A stretch of DNA of 64,000 nucleotides from NCBI GenBank assembly GCA_019186825.1, contig JABARP010000024.1, forward strand, positions 1 through 64,000, read 5' to 3'. Each line of letters starts with the position of its first letter. Positions within the stretch are counted from its first letter, which is position 1. The notes under the pieces are model-generated. The model saw only the letters and a program-made list of their open reading frames with translations. It was not told where the DNA came from and did no database searches. Source of the stretch: Pyrinomonadaceae bacterium (GTDB taxonomy: Bacteria; Acidobacteriota; Blastocatellia; Pyrinomonadales; Pyrinomonadaceae). Both the position numbers and the translations under genes were made by a program. Of the stretch, positions 8,514 through 16,447 are shown one piece after another.

Positions 8514-8962
8514 GCTTTCTGCGGAATCTCCTCGCCTTCCTCAAAGAATTCCAGCGATTCGGAGTTGATGCAGTAACGCTGTCCGGTCGGGGGCGGCCCG
8601 TCCGAAAAGACGTGGCCTTGATGCCCGCCGCAGCGTGCGCACCGTATCTCGATGCGACGCATTCCGTAGGAATTATCCTCAACCTTCGTCAAATGATCTT
8701 TATCGAACGGCGCGTAGAACGAAGGCCATCCGGTCCCGGAATGAAATTTCTTTTCTGACGAAAAGAGCGGCAGCCCGCACAGCCGACAGGCATACGTGCC
8801 TTCGAGATGGTTGTCGAGCAGCGTGCCGCAGAATGCCGGTTCAGTCCCGTGGTTTAAGAGTATGCGGGCCTGTTCGTCGGTCAAATTTTCTGCAAGCTCG
8901 GCGATCCTTTCCGGCGAGAGCGGCGTTATGTCGTAACCCTTTTCTGATACTTCCGTTTCCAT
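8510..8962 (-). CDS. msrB: Peptide methionine (R)-S-oxide reductase MsrB
   Basis: Reduces methionine-R-sulfoxide in proteins. The 150-residue product has two zinc CxxC pairs (CRLC near residue 59, CARC near 108), the substrate-binding HSGTGWPSF motif and the catalytic Cys in RYCINSESLEF near the C-terminus. The N-terminal TEPAFCGTLLDNHLEGTYAC block is typical. It is a single-domain MsrB without fused MsrA and no signal peptide, so cytoplasmic. Confidence 0.96.
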   Translation of the reverse strand: METEVSEKGYDITPLSPERIAELAENLTDEQARILLNHGTEPAFCGTLLDNHLEGTYACRLCGLPLFSSEKKFHSGTGWPSFYAPFDKDHLTKVEDNSYGMRRIEIRCARCGGHQGHVFSDGPPPTGQRYCINSESLEFFEEGEEIPQKA

Positions 8963-8971
8963 AGCTTTACT

Positions 8972-10021
8972 TTAGCCCCACCAGAACGCTGCCGCAATGA
9001 TGCAGTATAGGCCGATGAGCGCGAGGCCCTCGAGCCAGATCGACTCGCCGTCGTAAACGATGAATGCTGAAACGACGACCGCGAGAACGAGAGCCGCGAG
9101 CAATAGCGGCGTCAAGATGAAGGATAGGATCGCGCCGCCGAGGAAGAACGAAAGAAGTACGAGAACGGGGAAAAGCCCAAGCGCGATCTGCAGGGAACTG
9201 TTCAGAATGACACTGACCGCGTAATCGGTCTGATTTCGCCAGGCAAGCTGTACGCCGACAAGATTCTCGATGGCATTACCCGCGATCGCGACCACCACAA
9301 GGCCCGCGAATGCCGGCGAGATCCCGACCGACTCCATCGCAGGCTGCAGAGCCTCAACGAACCAATCCGAGACGAATGCCGCTCCAACTCCAGAGCAAAG
9401 CAGCATCACGATCGGCATCCACACCGGCCAACTGTCATGCTCTTCGCCGCCGTTCTTTGCGGCAAGATCACCTTTCAAAAAGAAGTAAATGCTTGCCGCA
9501 AGCAGGACGAGCATCACGATCGCTACGAAACTATCAAGCCCCGCGATGTGTTGTTCCGCAGGCGTATGAAGTTCTTTCGCGAGCGTCGGGACGGCGAGTG
9601 CGGCGACCGCGAGCAGCATCAGAGTTACGATCATCTTCGGCGGTTCGGAACGAAAACGCTGCGTCCCATTCTTTAAGCCGCCGAGGAACAATGCAACACC
9701 GAGCACGAGGATCGAGTTGCCTAGGATCGAACCGACAAGCGCTGCCTGAACAACGCTGTCCAATCCAGCACGCAAGGCAAAGATACAGACAAAAAGCTCA
9801 GGTAAATTGCCAAGTGCCGACTGCAGAATGCCTGTCGCTCCGGGGCCCAAACGACGGCCAAGCTGATCGGTCGAATCGCCTACAATTACGGCCAGCAACG
9901 CAAGCGCAGCGGCAGTAACCACAAAGGACAAAACGGCGTTCGCATGCGCGTAATGCAGGACCGCGGCGGCTGCCGTTGCTACGCAACTTAAGGCAATGAT
10001 CAGCTTTTCTTTTTTTTGCAC
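8972..10021 (-). CDS. Ca2+/H+ (CAX-type) cation antiporter
   Basis: A 349-residue membrane protein with about eleven hydrophobic segments. It carries the two alpha-repeat signatures of the CaCA superfamily: SALGNLPELFVCIFALRAG...GSILGNSILVLG (about 68-108) and VVAIAGNAIENLVGVQLAWRN...ILNSSLQIAL (about 247-283). The conserved GN(x)PE and GNAxE acidic sites are intact. A soluble charged loop (KGDLAAKNGGEEHDS) separates the halves. Probably exports Ca2+ or another divalent cation in exchange for protons. It sits upstream of msrB on the same strand, 9 bp away. Confidence 0.92.
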   Translation of the reverse strand: MQKKEKLIIALSCVATAAAAVLHYAHANAVLSFVVTAAALALLAVIVGDSTDQLGRRLGPGATGILQSALGNLPELFVCIFALRAGLDSVVQAALVGSILGNSILVLGVALFLGGLKNGTQRFRSEPPKMIVTLMLLAVAALAVPTLAKELHTPAEQHIAGLDSFVAIVMLVLLAASIYFFLKGDLAAKNGGEEHDSWPVWMPIVMLLCSGVGAAFVSDWFVEALQPAMESVGISPAFAGLVVVAIAGNAIENLVGVQLAWRNQTDYAVSVILNSSLQIALGLFPVLVLLSFFLGGAILSFILTPLLLAALVLAVVVSAFIVYDGESIWLEGLALIGLYCIIAAAFWWG

Positions 10022-10130
10022 GGTGTTATACGGGTGAAGACCCAGTGGACAATATATCCGATATCCGATTGTAAAACGAAGAGAACAGGGCTAGAATGAC
10101 GCAAAACCTGCGATACATTTCCCAAATCCT

Positions 10131-11078
10131 ATGAGACCTGCTTCCGAGCCGGACGTCACAAAACTTGGTGCCGCCAAAGGCACCTACCGAGTAAAATTCG
10201 GCTTGGCGTATTTTGCGATCTACGCGCTCTGTCTCGCGCTTTTCGGCGTCGGCCTTTTGATCTTTCTCAGCACGACGGGTTGGGAGCGGATCGCGTCGGT
10301 GATACCGCTGCTCTTCCTCTCGACGCCGCTGGCATTTCTGCTCTGGCGAACGATACCAACCGTCTTTGACGAACTTCGCCTATACGAGAAAGGCTTCGTT
10401 TATAAGAGCCGAAAGGGCCTGCAGACGTGCCTTTGGAGCCAGATCAAGAACCCGGATGTGATCCTTGATACGGATGAGCGGGTCAAGTTCACGTCTATAA
10501 CGACAAAGAAGAATGAAGTGATCAGGTTTGCGTTCAAGATGCGCGGACTCGACGCACTCGCACAAGCGTTCGATGCGTACGAGTATTCAAAGATCCCGGA
10601 CTCAGAGAAGATCTCCGAGGTCGAGGCTGCCGCTCTCAGGCCGACGACGCTCGGGATGTTGAAAGCAACTTACCACACCGGGCGAAACGCTGTTCAACTG
10701 ATCCCGATGGCGGCTCTGCTTCTTGTTGCGGCGTTTGGCGTTCTGTTGCCGATCGCGAACAAGAACTGGTGGCTCGCACCGGCGTGCACGCTTCCGATGG
10801 CTCTGCCGTTCGTTATCTATGTGTGGACATTCTTGCGAACCAAGAACGATGAACTGCAGGTTTTTGAGAACGGATTTACTTATCGAACGGGACGCGAGAC
10901 CGTCAGCTGCCTTTGGGACGAGATCGTGGATTACGCGACGGCTCGGCGCAGTTCGACACCGACAGGCATCAAGAAAGAAGACGGCAAATGGATAAATTTT
11001 GCGTTCCAAATGCAGGGCCTCGACGACCTGCGGCCGCATTTGCGGACGGTCATAACCCTGAAGGAGCCTGAAGAGTAA
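10131..11078 (+). CDS. Membrane protein with internally duplicated TM-plus-soluble module
   Basis: A 315-residue protein made of two similar halves. Each begins with two hydrophobic helices (about 28-50 and 56-75; 188-205 and 211-232), followed by a soluble strand-rich domain with matching motifs: DELRLYEKGFVYKSRKG...CLWSQI in the first half against DELQVFENGFTYRTGRE...CLWDEI in the second, and RFAFKMRGLDAL against NFAFQMQGLDDL. The soluble part may have a PH-like fold, as in DUF6585-type proteins; this is inference. Function unknown. It converges with lpxD. Confidence 0.8.
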   Translation: MRPASEPDVTKLGAAKGTYRVKFGLAYFAIYALCLALFGVGLLIFLSTTGWERIASVIPLLFLSTPLAFLLWRTIPTVFDELRLYEKGFVYKSRKGLQTCLWSQIKNPDVILDTDERVKFTSITTKKNEVIRFAFKMRGLDALAQAFDAYEYSKIPDSEKISEVEAAALRPTTLGMLKATYHTGRNAVQLIPMAALLLVAAFGVLLPIANKNWWLAPACTLPMALPFVIYVWTFLRTKNDELQVFENGFTYRTGRETVSCLWDEIVDYATARRSSTPTGIKKEDGKWINFAFQMQGLDDLRPHLRTVITLKEPEE

Positions 11079-11089
11079 GGATTTTGCGG

Positions 11090-12121
11090 CTATTTGTCGC
11101 TGCGGAGCTGCGCGACCTCCTTCTTTAGTTCGCGCACGGTTCGTGCAAGTTCGCCAAGCCTTTGGAACACTGCCGTCGAACGCAGCCATTCACGATTGTC
11201 AAAAGCCGGTATGCCCGAGAGAACCTTTCCAGGTTCGACATCGTGCGACGTCGCGGATTTCGCCGTGAGTATCGCATCGTCACCGACCTTCAAATGGCCT
11301 GCGATGCCGACCTGTCCGGTCAGAATGACACGCTTCCCGATGTGTGAACTTCCCGCAAGGCCCGTCTGAGCACAAATAAGCGCGTCTTCATCAACGGTGC
11401 AGGAATGGCCGATCTGGACGAGGTTATCGATCTTTGCTCCGCGCTTAATTCGCGTTTCGCCGACCGAGGCGCAGTCGATCGACGTGTTGGCACCGATCTC
11501 GACATCGTCTTCGAGAACGACGCGGCCCGTCTGCGGGATCTTGAGCCAGGCCTTTTCGGCGGTCTTTGCATAGCCGAAGCCGTCGCTACCGATCGTCGTG
11601 TTGTTGTGAATGATGCAGCGGCGCCCGATCTCACAATTTTCTCGGATCGAGACGCCGGAATGTATCGTCGAACCTTCGCCGACCTTCACGCCATCGTAGA
11701 GCGTCGCGTTCGGAAAGATGCGCACGCCTTTCTCAACAACGACGTTCACTCCGACGACAACATTTGCGTGGAGCTCAACCTCGGGATCGACCGTCGCGGT
11801 CGGGTCGACAACTGCTGACGAATGCACGAACGGTTTCAAGGCTGCGGCCGGGAAAAATGCACGTAAAGCCTTTGTATAGGCAAGATACGGGTCTTTCGCG
11901 CGAAGGATGGCGATGTCGTCGCGCTCCAGTTTTATGCCCTCAGCAAGGAAGATCGCCGAAGCTCGAGTTTCGTTGATCTGCGCCGTGTATTTAGGGTTCG
12001 CAAGAAAGGTTACCTCGCCGGCTCCGGCAAGATCGAGGCCCGCGGCGGAAGTGATCTCAAGGGCATTATCGCCTCTCTCAATGCTCGAATCCGTCGCCTG
12101 TGCAAGGTCTGATAATTTCAT
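11090..12121 (-). CDS. lpxD: UDP-3-O-acylglucosamine N-acyltransferase LpxD
   Basis: Adds the N-linked hydroxyacyl chain in lipid A synthesis, so the organism is likely to have lipopolysaccharide or lipid A. The 343-residue product has the N-terminal uridine-binding domain (MKLSDLAQATDSS...), a long left-handed beta-helix of hexapeptide repeats, and the catalytic histidine region NLVQIGHSC. It ends with a C-terminal helix (FQRLGELARTVRELKKEVAQL). The start at 12121 is chosen because upstream residues to 12217 do not fit the family. No other lipid A genes are adjacent. Confidence 0.95.
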   Translation of the reverse strand: MKLSDLAQATDSSIERGDNALEITSAAGLDLAGAGEVTFLANPKYTAQINETRASAIFLAEGIKLERDDIAILRAKDPYLAYTKALRAFFPAAALKPFVHSSAVVDPTATVDPEVELHANVVVGVNVVVEKGVRIFPNATLYDGVKVGEGSTIHSGVSIRENCEIGRRCIIHNNTTIGSDGFGYAKTAEKAWLKIPQTGRVVLEDDVEIGANTSIDCASVGETRIKRGAKIDNLVQIGHSCTVDEDALICAQTGLAGSSHIGKRVILTGQVGIAGHLKVGDDAILTAKSATSHDVEPGKVLSGIPAFDNREWLRSTAVFQRLGELARTVRELKKEVAQLRSDK

Positions 12122-12265
12122 TGGTAATAATTGTTGAAAAAACTCACCGCGATATGCAAGACTATTTGTAGCAGACAAAAGGTTTCGCACAAAGACATCC
12201 CCGTCTTTTGTATTCACTCCCCTAGCAGATTTTCAACTTGGTCAGCCGGAGGTAACGATATTTTT

Positions 12266-12838
12266 ATGACTGAAACGAGTGTCGCTAAACAGCGGGCAAA
12301 CATCTCTGAAACCTTTGATCACCGTCCCGGTCCGTCGAGGCAAAACGCGACCGGCGGCCGTTGGAGCAGCCTTATCGCCACAAACGCCGCGATCGCGATC
12401 GGCAGCCGCATTCACGGTTCTAAATCCGAAATCTATGTAAACGGAATGTGCGTTGAGCTGAGCAGGAACAAGACAAGCTGCCCGAGCATTGTCATCGTCA
12501 ACGGCGAGCCGAAGTTCAGCGAGGGACGCGAGGTGCTGCAGAATCCGACCGTAGTGCTTGAGACCGTCGCAAACGACGTCGACCCGCTCGGCCGTGCAGA
12601 AAAGCTCGAAGGCTATCTCGCTCTTCCGAGCATCAAGGAATGTCTCCTTGTGCGTTCCGATCAAATGCGTATCGAGCATTACGCACGTCAGAACGCGAAG
12701 CAGTGGCTGTATAAGATCTATGACGAACGCGATGATGTGATCTCGATCGACACATTGAATTGCAAGGTTTCCGTTGCCGAGATCTATGCGAAGGTGGACG
12801 TCAAACTCTCCGGCCTAAGCTCTAAAGCGATCAACTAG
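12266..12838 (+). CDS. Uma2-like restriction-endonuclease-fold protein (DUF820)
   Basis: A 190-residue protein with a GGAGGT ribosome-binding site (12247-12252) upstream of the ATG. The centre follows the Uma2 family: CPSIVIVNGEPKF, NPTVVLETVAN, AEKLEGYLALPSIKECLLVRSDQMRIEHYARQ, DTLNCKVSVAEIYAKV. In typical members the first block reads PD(V/I)VVV, and its Asp is the first catalytic residue of the PD-(D/E)xK fold; here it is Ser (PSIVIV). The Glu and Lys positions are kept. Activity is therefore doubtful. Confidence 0.82.
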   Translation: MTETSVAKQRANISETFDHRPGPSRQNATGGRWSSLIATNAAIAIGSRIHGSKSEIYVNGMCVELSRNKTSCPSIVIVNGEPKFSEGREVLQNPTVVLETVANDVDPLGRAEKLEGYLALPSIKECLLVRSDQMRIEHYARQNAKQWLYKIYDERDDVISIDTLNCKVSVAEIYAKVDVKLSGLSSKAIN

Positions 12839-12848
12839 AGCCTCAAAA

Positions 12849-12880
12849 AGCGAAACCGCCCGCGTAGACGGGCGGTCGCT
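12849..12880. terminator. Bidirectional hairpin between convergent genes
   Basis: ACCGCCCG (12855-12862) pairs perfectly with CGGGCGGT (12869-12876) around a 6-nt loop, with an outer AGCG/CGCT pairing across a 2-nt bulge. It lies 10 bp after the stop of the Uma2-like gene and 13 bp after the end of the convergent lipoprotein gene. Confidence 0.75.
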
Positions 12881-12892
12881 ATCGAGTTTCTG

Positions 12893-13396
12893 CTACTTCC
12901 GCATCATCGTCTGTTGCTCGGATTTGACGAGCCACTGGCCGTCGCGTTTTACGAAGGTGTCGGTGATGCGCGCCTTGCCGGACGCACCATTCTTCAACGT
13001 GATGTTCTGTGTGTATTGGAATACCGCTGAGTCCTCGCTAAAGCTTAGGACCTCTGCGTCCGAGATCACAAAGGTTTTCACCGTCCGCTCTTTCTTGATA
13101 TCGGCGAGGGCCTCGTTCTTGTTCTGAACCTTTCCATCGACACCGGTAAGCACGAAATCCTCGGTCATATTCTTCGCAAGGAATGAAATGTCGCCGTCGA
13201 GAACGGCCTGTGTCAGGTCCTTTTCGAGCAGGAGAAGTTCATTGAACACATCCTGCTTGGTCTGAGCAGATTTTGCCGGGGCTTGTTGGGCAGTGTTTGC
13301 AGGGCCCTGTCTAGGCGTGTCTCTATCTTTGTCATCTCCGAGCTGACAGGCATACATCACAAAAGCGATCAGTCCAAGGGCAAGCAGCGATCTCAT
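12893..13396 (-). CDS. Exported DUF4440/SnoaL-like protein
   Basis: A 167-residue protein with an N-terminal hydrophobic export signal ending in a cysteine (LGLIAFVMYAC), which may be a lipobox although Tyr at -2 is unusual. A low-complexity Pro/Ala/Gln linker follows, then a domain resembling the NTF2/SnoaL-like DUF4440 fold (LEKDLTQAVLDGDISFLAKNMTEDF; VFQYTQNITLKNG; ARITDTFVKRDGQWLVKSEQ). The biochemical role is unknown. It is a single gene, convergent with the Uma2-like gene. Confidence 0.8.
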   Translation of the reverse strand: MRSLLALGLIAFVMYACQLGDDKDRDTPRQGPANTAQQAPAKSAQTKQDVFNELLLLEKDLTQAVLDGDISFLAKNMTEDFVLTGVDGKVQNKNEALADIKKERTVKTFVISDAEVLSFSEDSAVFQYTQNITLKNGASGKARITDTFVKRDGQWLVKSEQQTMMRK

Positions 13397-13526
13397 ATAG
13401 TTTGTCCTTTAAAAGTTTGGTCGTAATCGTTGAATTACGCGGTTAGTATCGTATGTATCTTAAAATAACGCAACGCCCGCAAATAAGAAGTCAAGAGGCG
13501 CAGCTAAAGACGATAGGTAACGGCCG

Positions 13527-15791
13527 CTACATCAAGCTCACGGGATCGATCTCGACATAGACGGAACGCATTTCCACGCCATTGGCTTCGGCTTCCGCAA
13601 GCGCGATATCGAGAACCTTTCGCAGCTCTTTGCGCGAGACCGAACGCAGAATCAATTGCATACGATATTCGTTCTTCAGGCGGGCGATAGATGCGGATGC
13701 GGGCCCAACGATCCGCACCGTTTTCTCCGGGTTTGCGGCATCAAGAAAACGGCGCACAGCGTTCGCAATACTTCTTGCACGCGACAGCTCGCGGTGCCGC
13801 ACCATTATCGACGCAAGCGCGACGAACGGCGGATAACGAAAATTCTCACGATATTTGAGTTCGTCCGCGTAGAAACCTTCGTAGTCCTGCGCCATCGACC
13901 GCTGAAGTGCATAGTGGTCGGGGTGATACGTTTGAATAATGACGCGGCCCGGCTTCTCGCCTCGGCCTGAGCGGCCGGCGACCTGCGTGATCATCTGGAA
14001 CGTTCGCTCTGCCGAACGTAGGTCCGGCAGCCCGAGCCCGATATCCACACCTACGACGCCGACAAGCGTTACATCCGGAAAATCGTGGCCCTTCGCTATC
14101 ATCTGCGTGCCGACGAGCATATCGATGCGGCCTTCGGCGAAATCAAGAAGCTTCTGTTCCAGCTCGCCTTTCCGCGTGATCGAATCACGGTCGATCCGTT
14201 CGATCTTGAGCTTCGGGAATTTTTTTTCGAGCTGATCGGCAATGTTCTCGGTGCCTTCGCCGACGAAATATAGAAACTCGCTCGCGCATTTCGGGCAGGC
14301 ATGCGGTGCGGGCATTCCAAACCCGCAGTAATGGCAGGTCAAGCGTCCCTCGCGTCGATGGAACGTGAGCGTAATGTCGCAGTTCTCGCATTTGATCGTT
14401 TCGCCGCAGGTTCGGCAAAGCACGAATTGCGAAAACCCGCGGCGATTCATCAGCACAATGATCTTTTCGCCGCGGGCAGCGGTTTCGCCGATCGCGTCAA
14501 GCAGTTCGGACGACAACGCAACGTCTTTGCCGGCACGTTTGAACACCTCGCGCATATCGACGAGCTCCGCCGAAGCGAGATTCCGTCCGCCGATGCGTTC
14601 CGGCATCGAGAGGAGTGTGTACTTGCCGTGTCGAGCGTTGTAGAACGATTCCATCGCCGGTGTTGCCGAACCGAGTACGGCGACCGCTCCGGCAAAACTC
14701 GCACGGACCACGGCGACGTCGCGCGCGTTGTAAAAAGGCGATTCGCGTTGTCGATAAGAGCTGTCGTGTTCTTCGTCAACAATGATAAGGCCGATGTTCT
14801 CGAGCGGCGCGAAAACTGCCGATCGCGTACCGATCGCGACACGGGCCTCGCCATCCCGAATTCGACGCCATTCATCGAACCTTTCGCCGGGCGACAGTCC
14901 GGAATGTAGTATCGCGACGGTCGAGCCGAATGCGGCACGCATTTGGCGGGAGAACACGGGCGTGAGTGCGATCTCCGGCACGAGCATCAGGGCCGAACGC
15001 CCCATCGCGATCGTATGCTTTATCGACCGGAAATAGACCTCCGTTTTTCCGCTGCCGGTCACGCCGTGGAGAAGGAATGCTTTGAACTCGCTTCCGTCGA
15101 TCGCGTCAGTAATTTGTGCGAGAACCGACGCCTGATGCTCGGTCAGGGTCATTTGCGGCCGCTTAGGGAACTTTTCCGCCGAAAAAGGGTCTCGATGTAT
15201 GTCCTGGATAAAAATTTCCAGGAAACCCCGTTTGACAAGCGTATTGACCGGCGACGCGCCGGCCTTAGCGGAATCAAGCAGATCGGTCCAGAGCATTTCG
15301 CCACCCTCTGCGGCAAGCGTCTCGAGGATCGTGGTTTGCGCTTTTGTAAGCGCCTTGGTGTGGTCGGCGTCCGCGTTATCGAGCAGCCTTACGGCTTTTC
15401 GACGTTTGGGGCGAACTTTTTCGCTGTTCATTCCGGCGGGAAGCGCCGCCTTGAGCATTTCGCCCCAGAATGACGCATAGTAATCCGCCGTCCATTCTGT
15501 CAGGCGTAGGATCTCGGGCGTTATGAGCGGCTCGTCGTCAAGGAATTCAATGATCGGCCGAAGCTTCTTGACATCGACGTCGAGGTCCGCCGGCAGTTCG
15601 CTGTGGACCGCTGCGACAAAACCGATCAGCCGCCGTTTGCCAAACGGCACGCGTACGCGCTGGCCCAATTCCGGCCGAGCTGTCGTTCCTTCCGGCACGC
15701 TGTACGTGAACAAACGCTTGAGCGGTACAGGAAGAGCGACCTCGACGAAATTTGCCGCGTCGGCCTTTTGTTTTGTTGCCGTTGGTCTCAA
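13527..15791 (-). CDS. priA: Primosomal protein N' (PriA helicase)
   Basis: A 3'-5' helicase that reloads the replisome at stalled forks. The 754-residue product has the N-terminal 3'-DNA-binding domain (VEVALPVPLKRLFTYSVPEG), helicase motif I (LLHGVTGSGKTEVYF), the DEEHD box (IIVDEEHDSSYRQ), and the PriA zinc site with paired CxxC motifs (CRTCGETIKCENC, CHYCGF, CPKC) inside the helicase core. Motifs V and VI (IDMLVGTQMIAKGHDFPDVTLVGV, QMITQVAGRSGR) follow. Length is normal. It stands alone, divergent from the DUF2393-like gene. Confidence 0.96.
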   Translation of the reverse strand: MRPTATKQKADAANFVEVALPVPLKRLFTYSVPEGTTARPELGQRVRVPFGKRRLIGFVAAVHSELPADLDVDVKKLRPIIEFLDDEPLITPEILRLTEWTADYYASFWGEMLKAALPAGMNSEKVRPKRRKAVRLLDNADADHTKALTKAQTTILETLAAEGGEMLWTDLLDSAKAGASPVNTLVKRGFLEIFIQDIHRDPFSAEKFPKRPQMTLTEHQASVLAQITDAIDGSEFKAFLLHGVTGSGKTEVYFRSIKHTIAMGRSALMLVPEIALTPVFSRQMRAAFGSTVAILHSGLSPGERFDEWRRIRDGEARVAIGTRSAVFAPLENIGLIIVDEEHDSSYRQRESPFYNARDVAVVRASFAGAVAVLGSATPAMESFYNARHGKYTLLSMPERIGGRNLASAELVDMREVFKRAGKDVALSSELLDAIGETAARGEKIIVLMNRRGFSQFVLCRTCGETIKCENCDITLTFHRREGRLTCHYCGFGMPAPHACPKCASEFLYFVGEGTENIADQLEKKFPKLKIERIDRDSITRKGELEQKLLDFAEGRIDMLVGTQMIAKGHDFPDVTLVGVVGVDIGLGLPDLRSAERTFQMITQVAGRSGRGEKPGRVIIQTYHPDHYALQRSMAQDYEGFYADELKYRENFRYPPFVALASIMVRHRELSRARSIANAVRRFLDAANPEKTVRIVGPASASIARLKNEYRMQLILRSVSRKELRKVLDIALAEAEANGVEMRSVYVEIDPVSLM

Positions 15792-15885
15792 TGTGTCTGT
15801 AATTTTACAGGATGTTTCATCGAGCCGCTATCGGCCTCGCGTGAGCGGCGAGCAGCAGGGAAATTTTTAGGTTAGAATATTGAGA

Positions 15886-16398
15886 ATGGACGAAATGTTT
15901 GCGAACGAAAAGGAAAAGCGAAAGTTCAACCCGGTGTTCCTGGTCGGGATCTTGATCGGCGTGCTCGCGTTGGGCGTGGCCTTTTATTTTCTTGCGCAAA
16001 AACCATCGATCGAGGATCAGACCCAACAGCTTCTCGACACGGCTTACAAACCCGGAAGTCCCGAATTTGCTGAACTCAACAAAGACATTATCATCGCCAC
16101 CAACGACGATGAAACCATCGAATCACCGACCGGCCTTGGCACGATCTCGATGTTCATCAAAGGACAGATCCGGAACAAAGGGACACACGATATTTCTGTG
16201 CTCGAGGTGAATGTTTCGGTCGTCGATCGGCAGAAACAGGTCGTAAAAGAACGCCGTCTTCTTTTCATTCCGGGGCAGCAGCCGATACTGAAGGCGGGCG
16301 AGACCGTTCCCGTTTCGCTCACGCTTGATGGCTTTTCGCCTAAAGCCGAACGTGCGCTCATCTACTGGCGTGTGACCGCGATCAAAGCTGCATCGTAA
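15886..16398 (+). CDS. Membrane-anchored protein (DUF2393/FxLYD-like)
   Basis: A 170-residue protein with one N-terminal membrane segment (PVFLVGILIGVLALGVAFYFL, about 15-38) after a short, charged cytoplasmic tail. The rest would lie outside the membrane and resembles an Ig-like FxLYD domain: IKGQIRNKGTHDISVLEVNVSVVD, then QPILKAGETVPVSLTLDGFSP. ATG at 15886 is preferred over the TTG at 15880. It lies 50 bp upstream of lon on the same strand; role unknown. Confidence 0.78.
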   Translation: MDEMFANEKEKRKFNPVFLVGILIGVLALGVAFYFLAQKPSIEDQTQQLLDTAYKPGSPEFAELNKDIIIATNDDETIESPTGLGTISMFIKGQIRNKGTHDISVLEVNVSVVDRQKQVVKERRLLFIPGQQPILKAGETVPVSLTLDGFSPKAERALIYWRVTAIKAAS

Positions 16399-16447
16399 TT
16401 CCCCTTATCTTTGCCCTTTAAAAGCTAATTTTCTAAGATTAAGTCCT

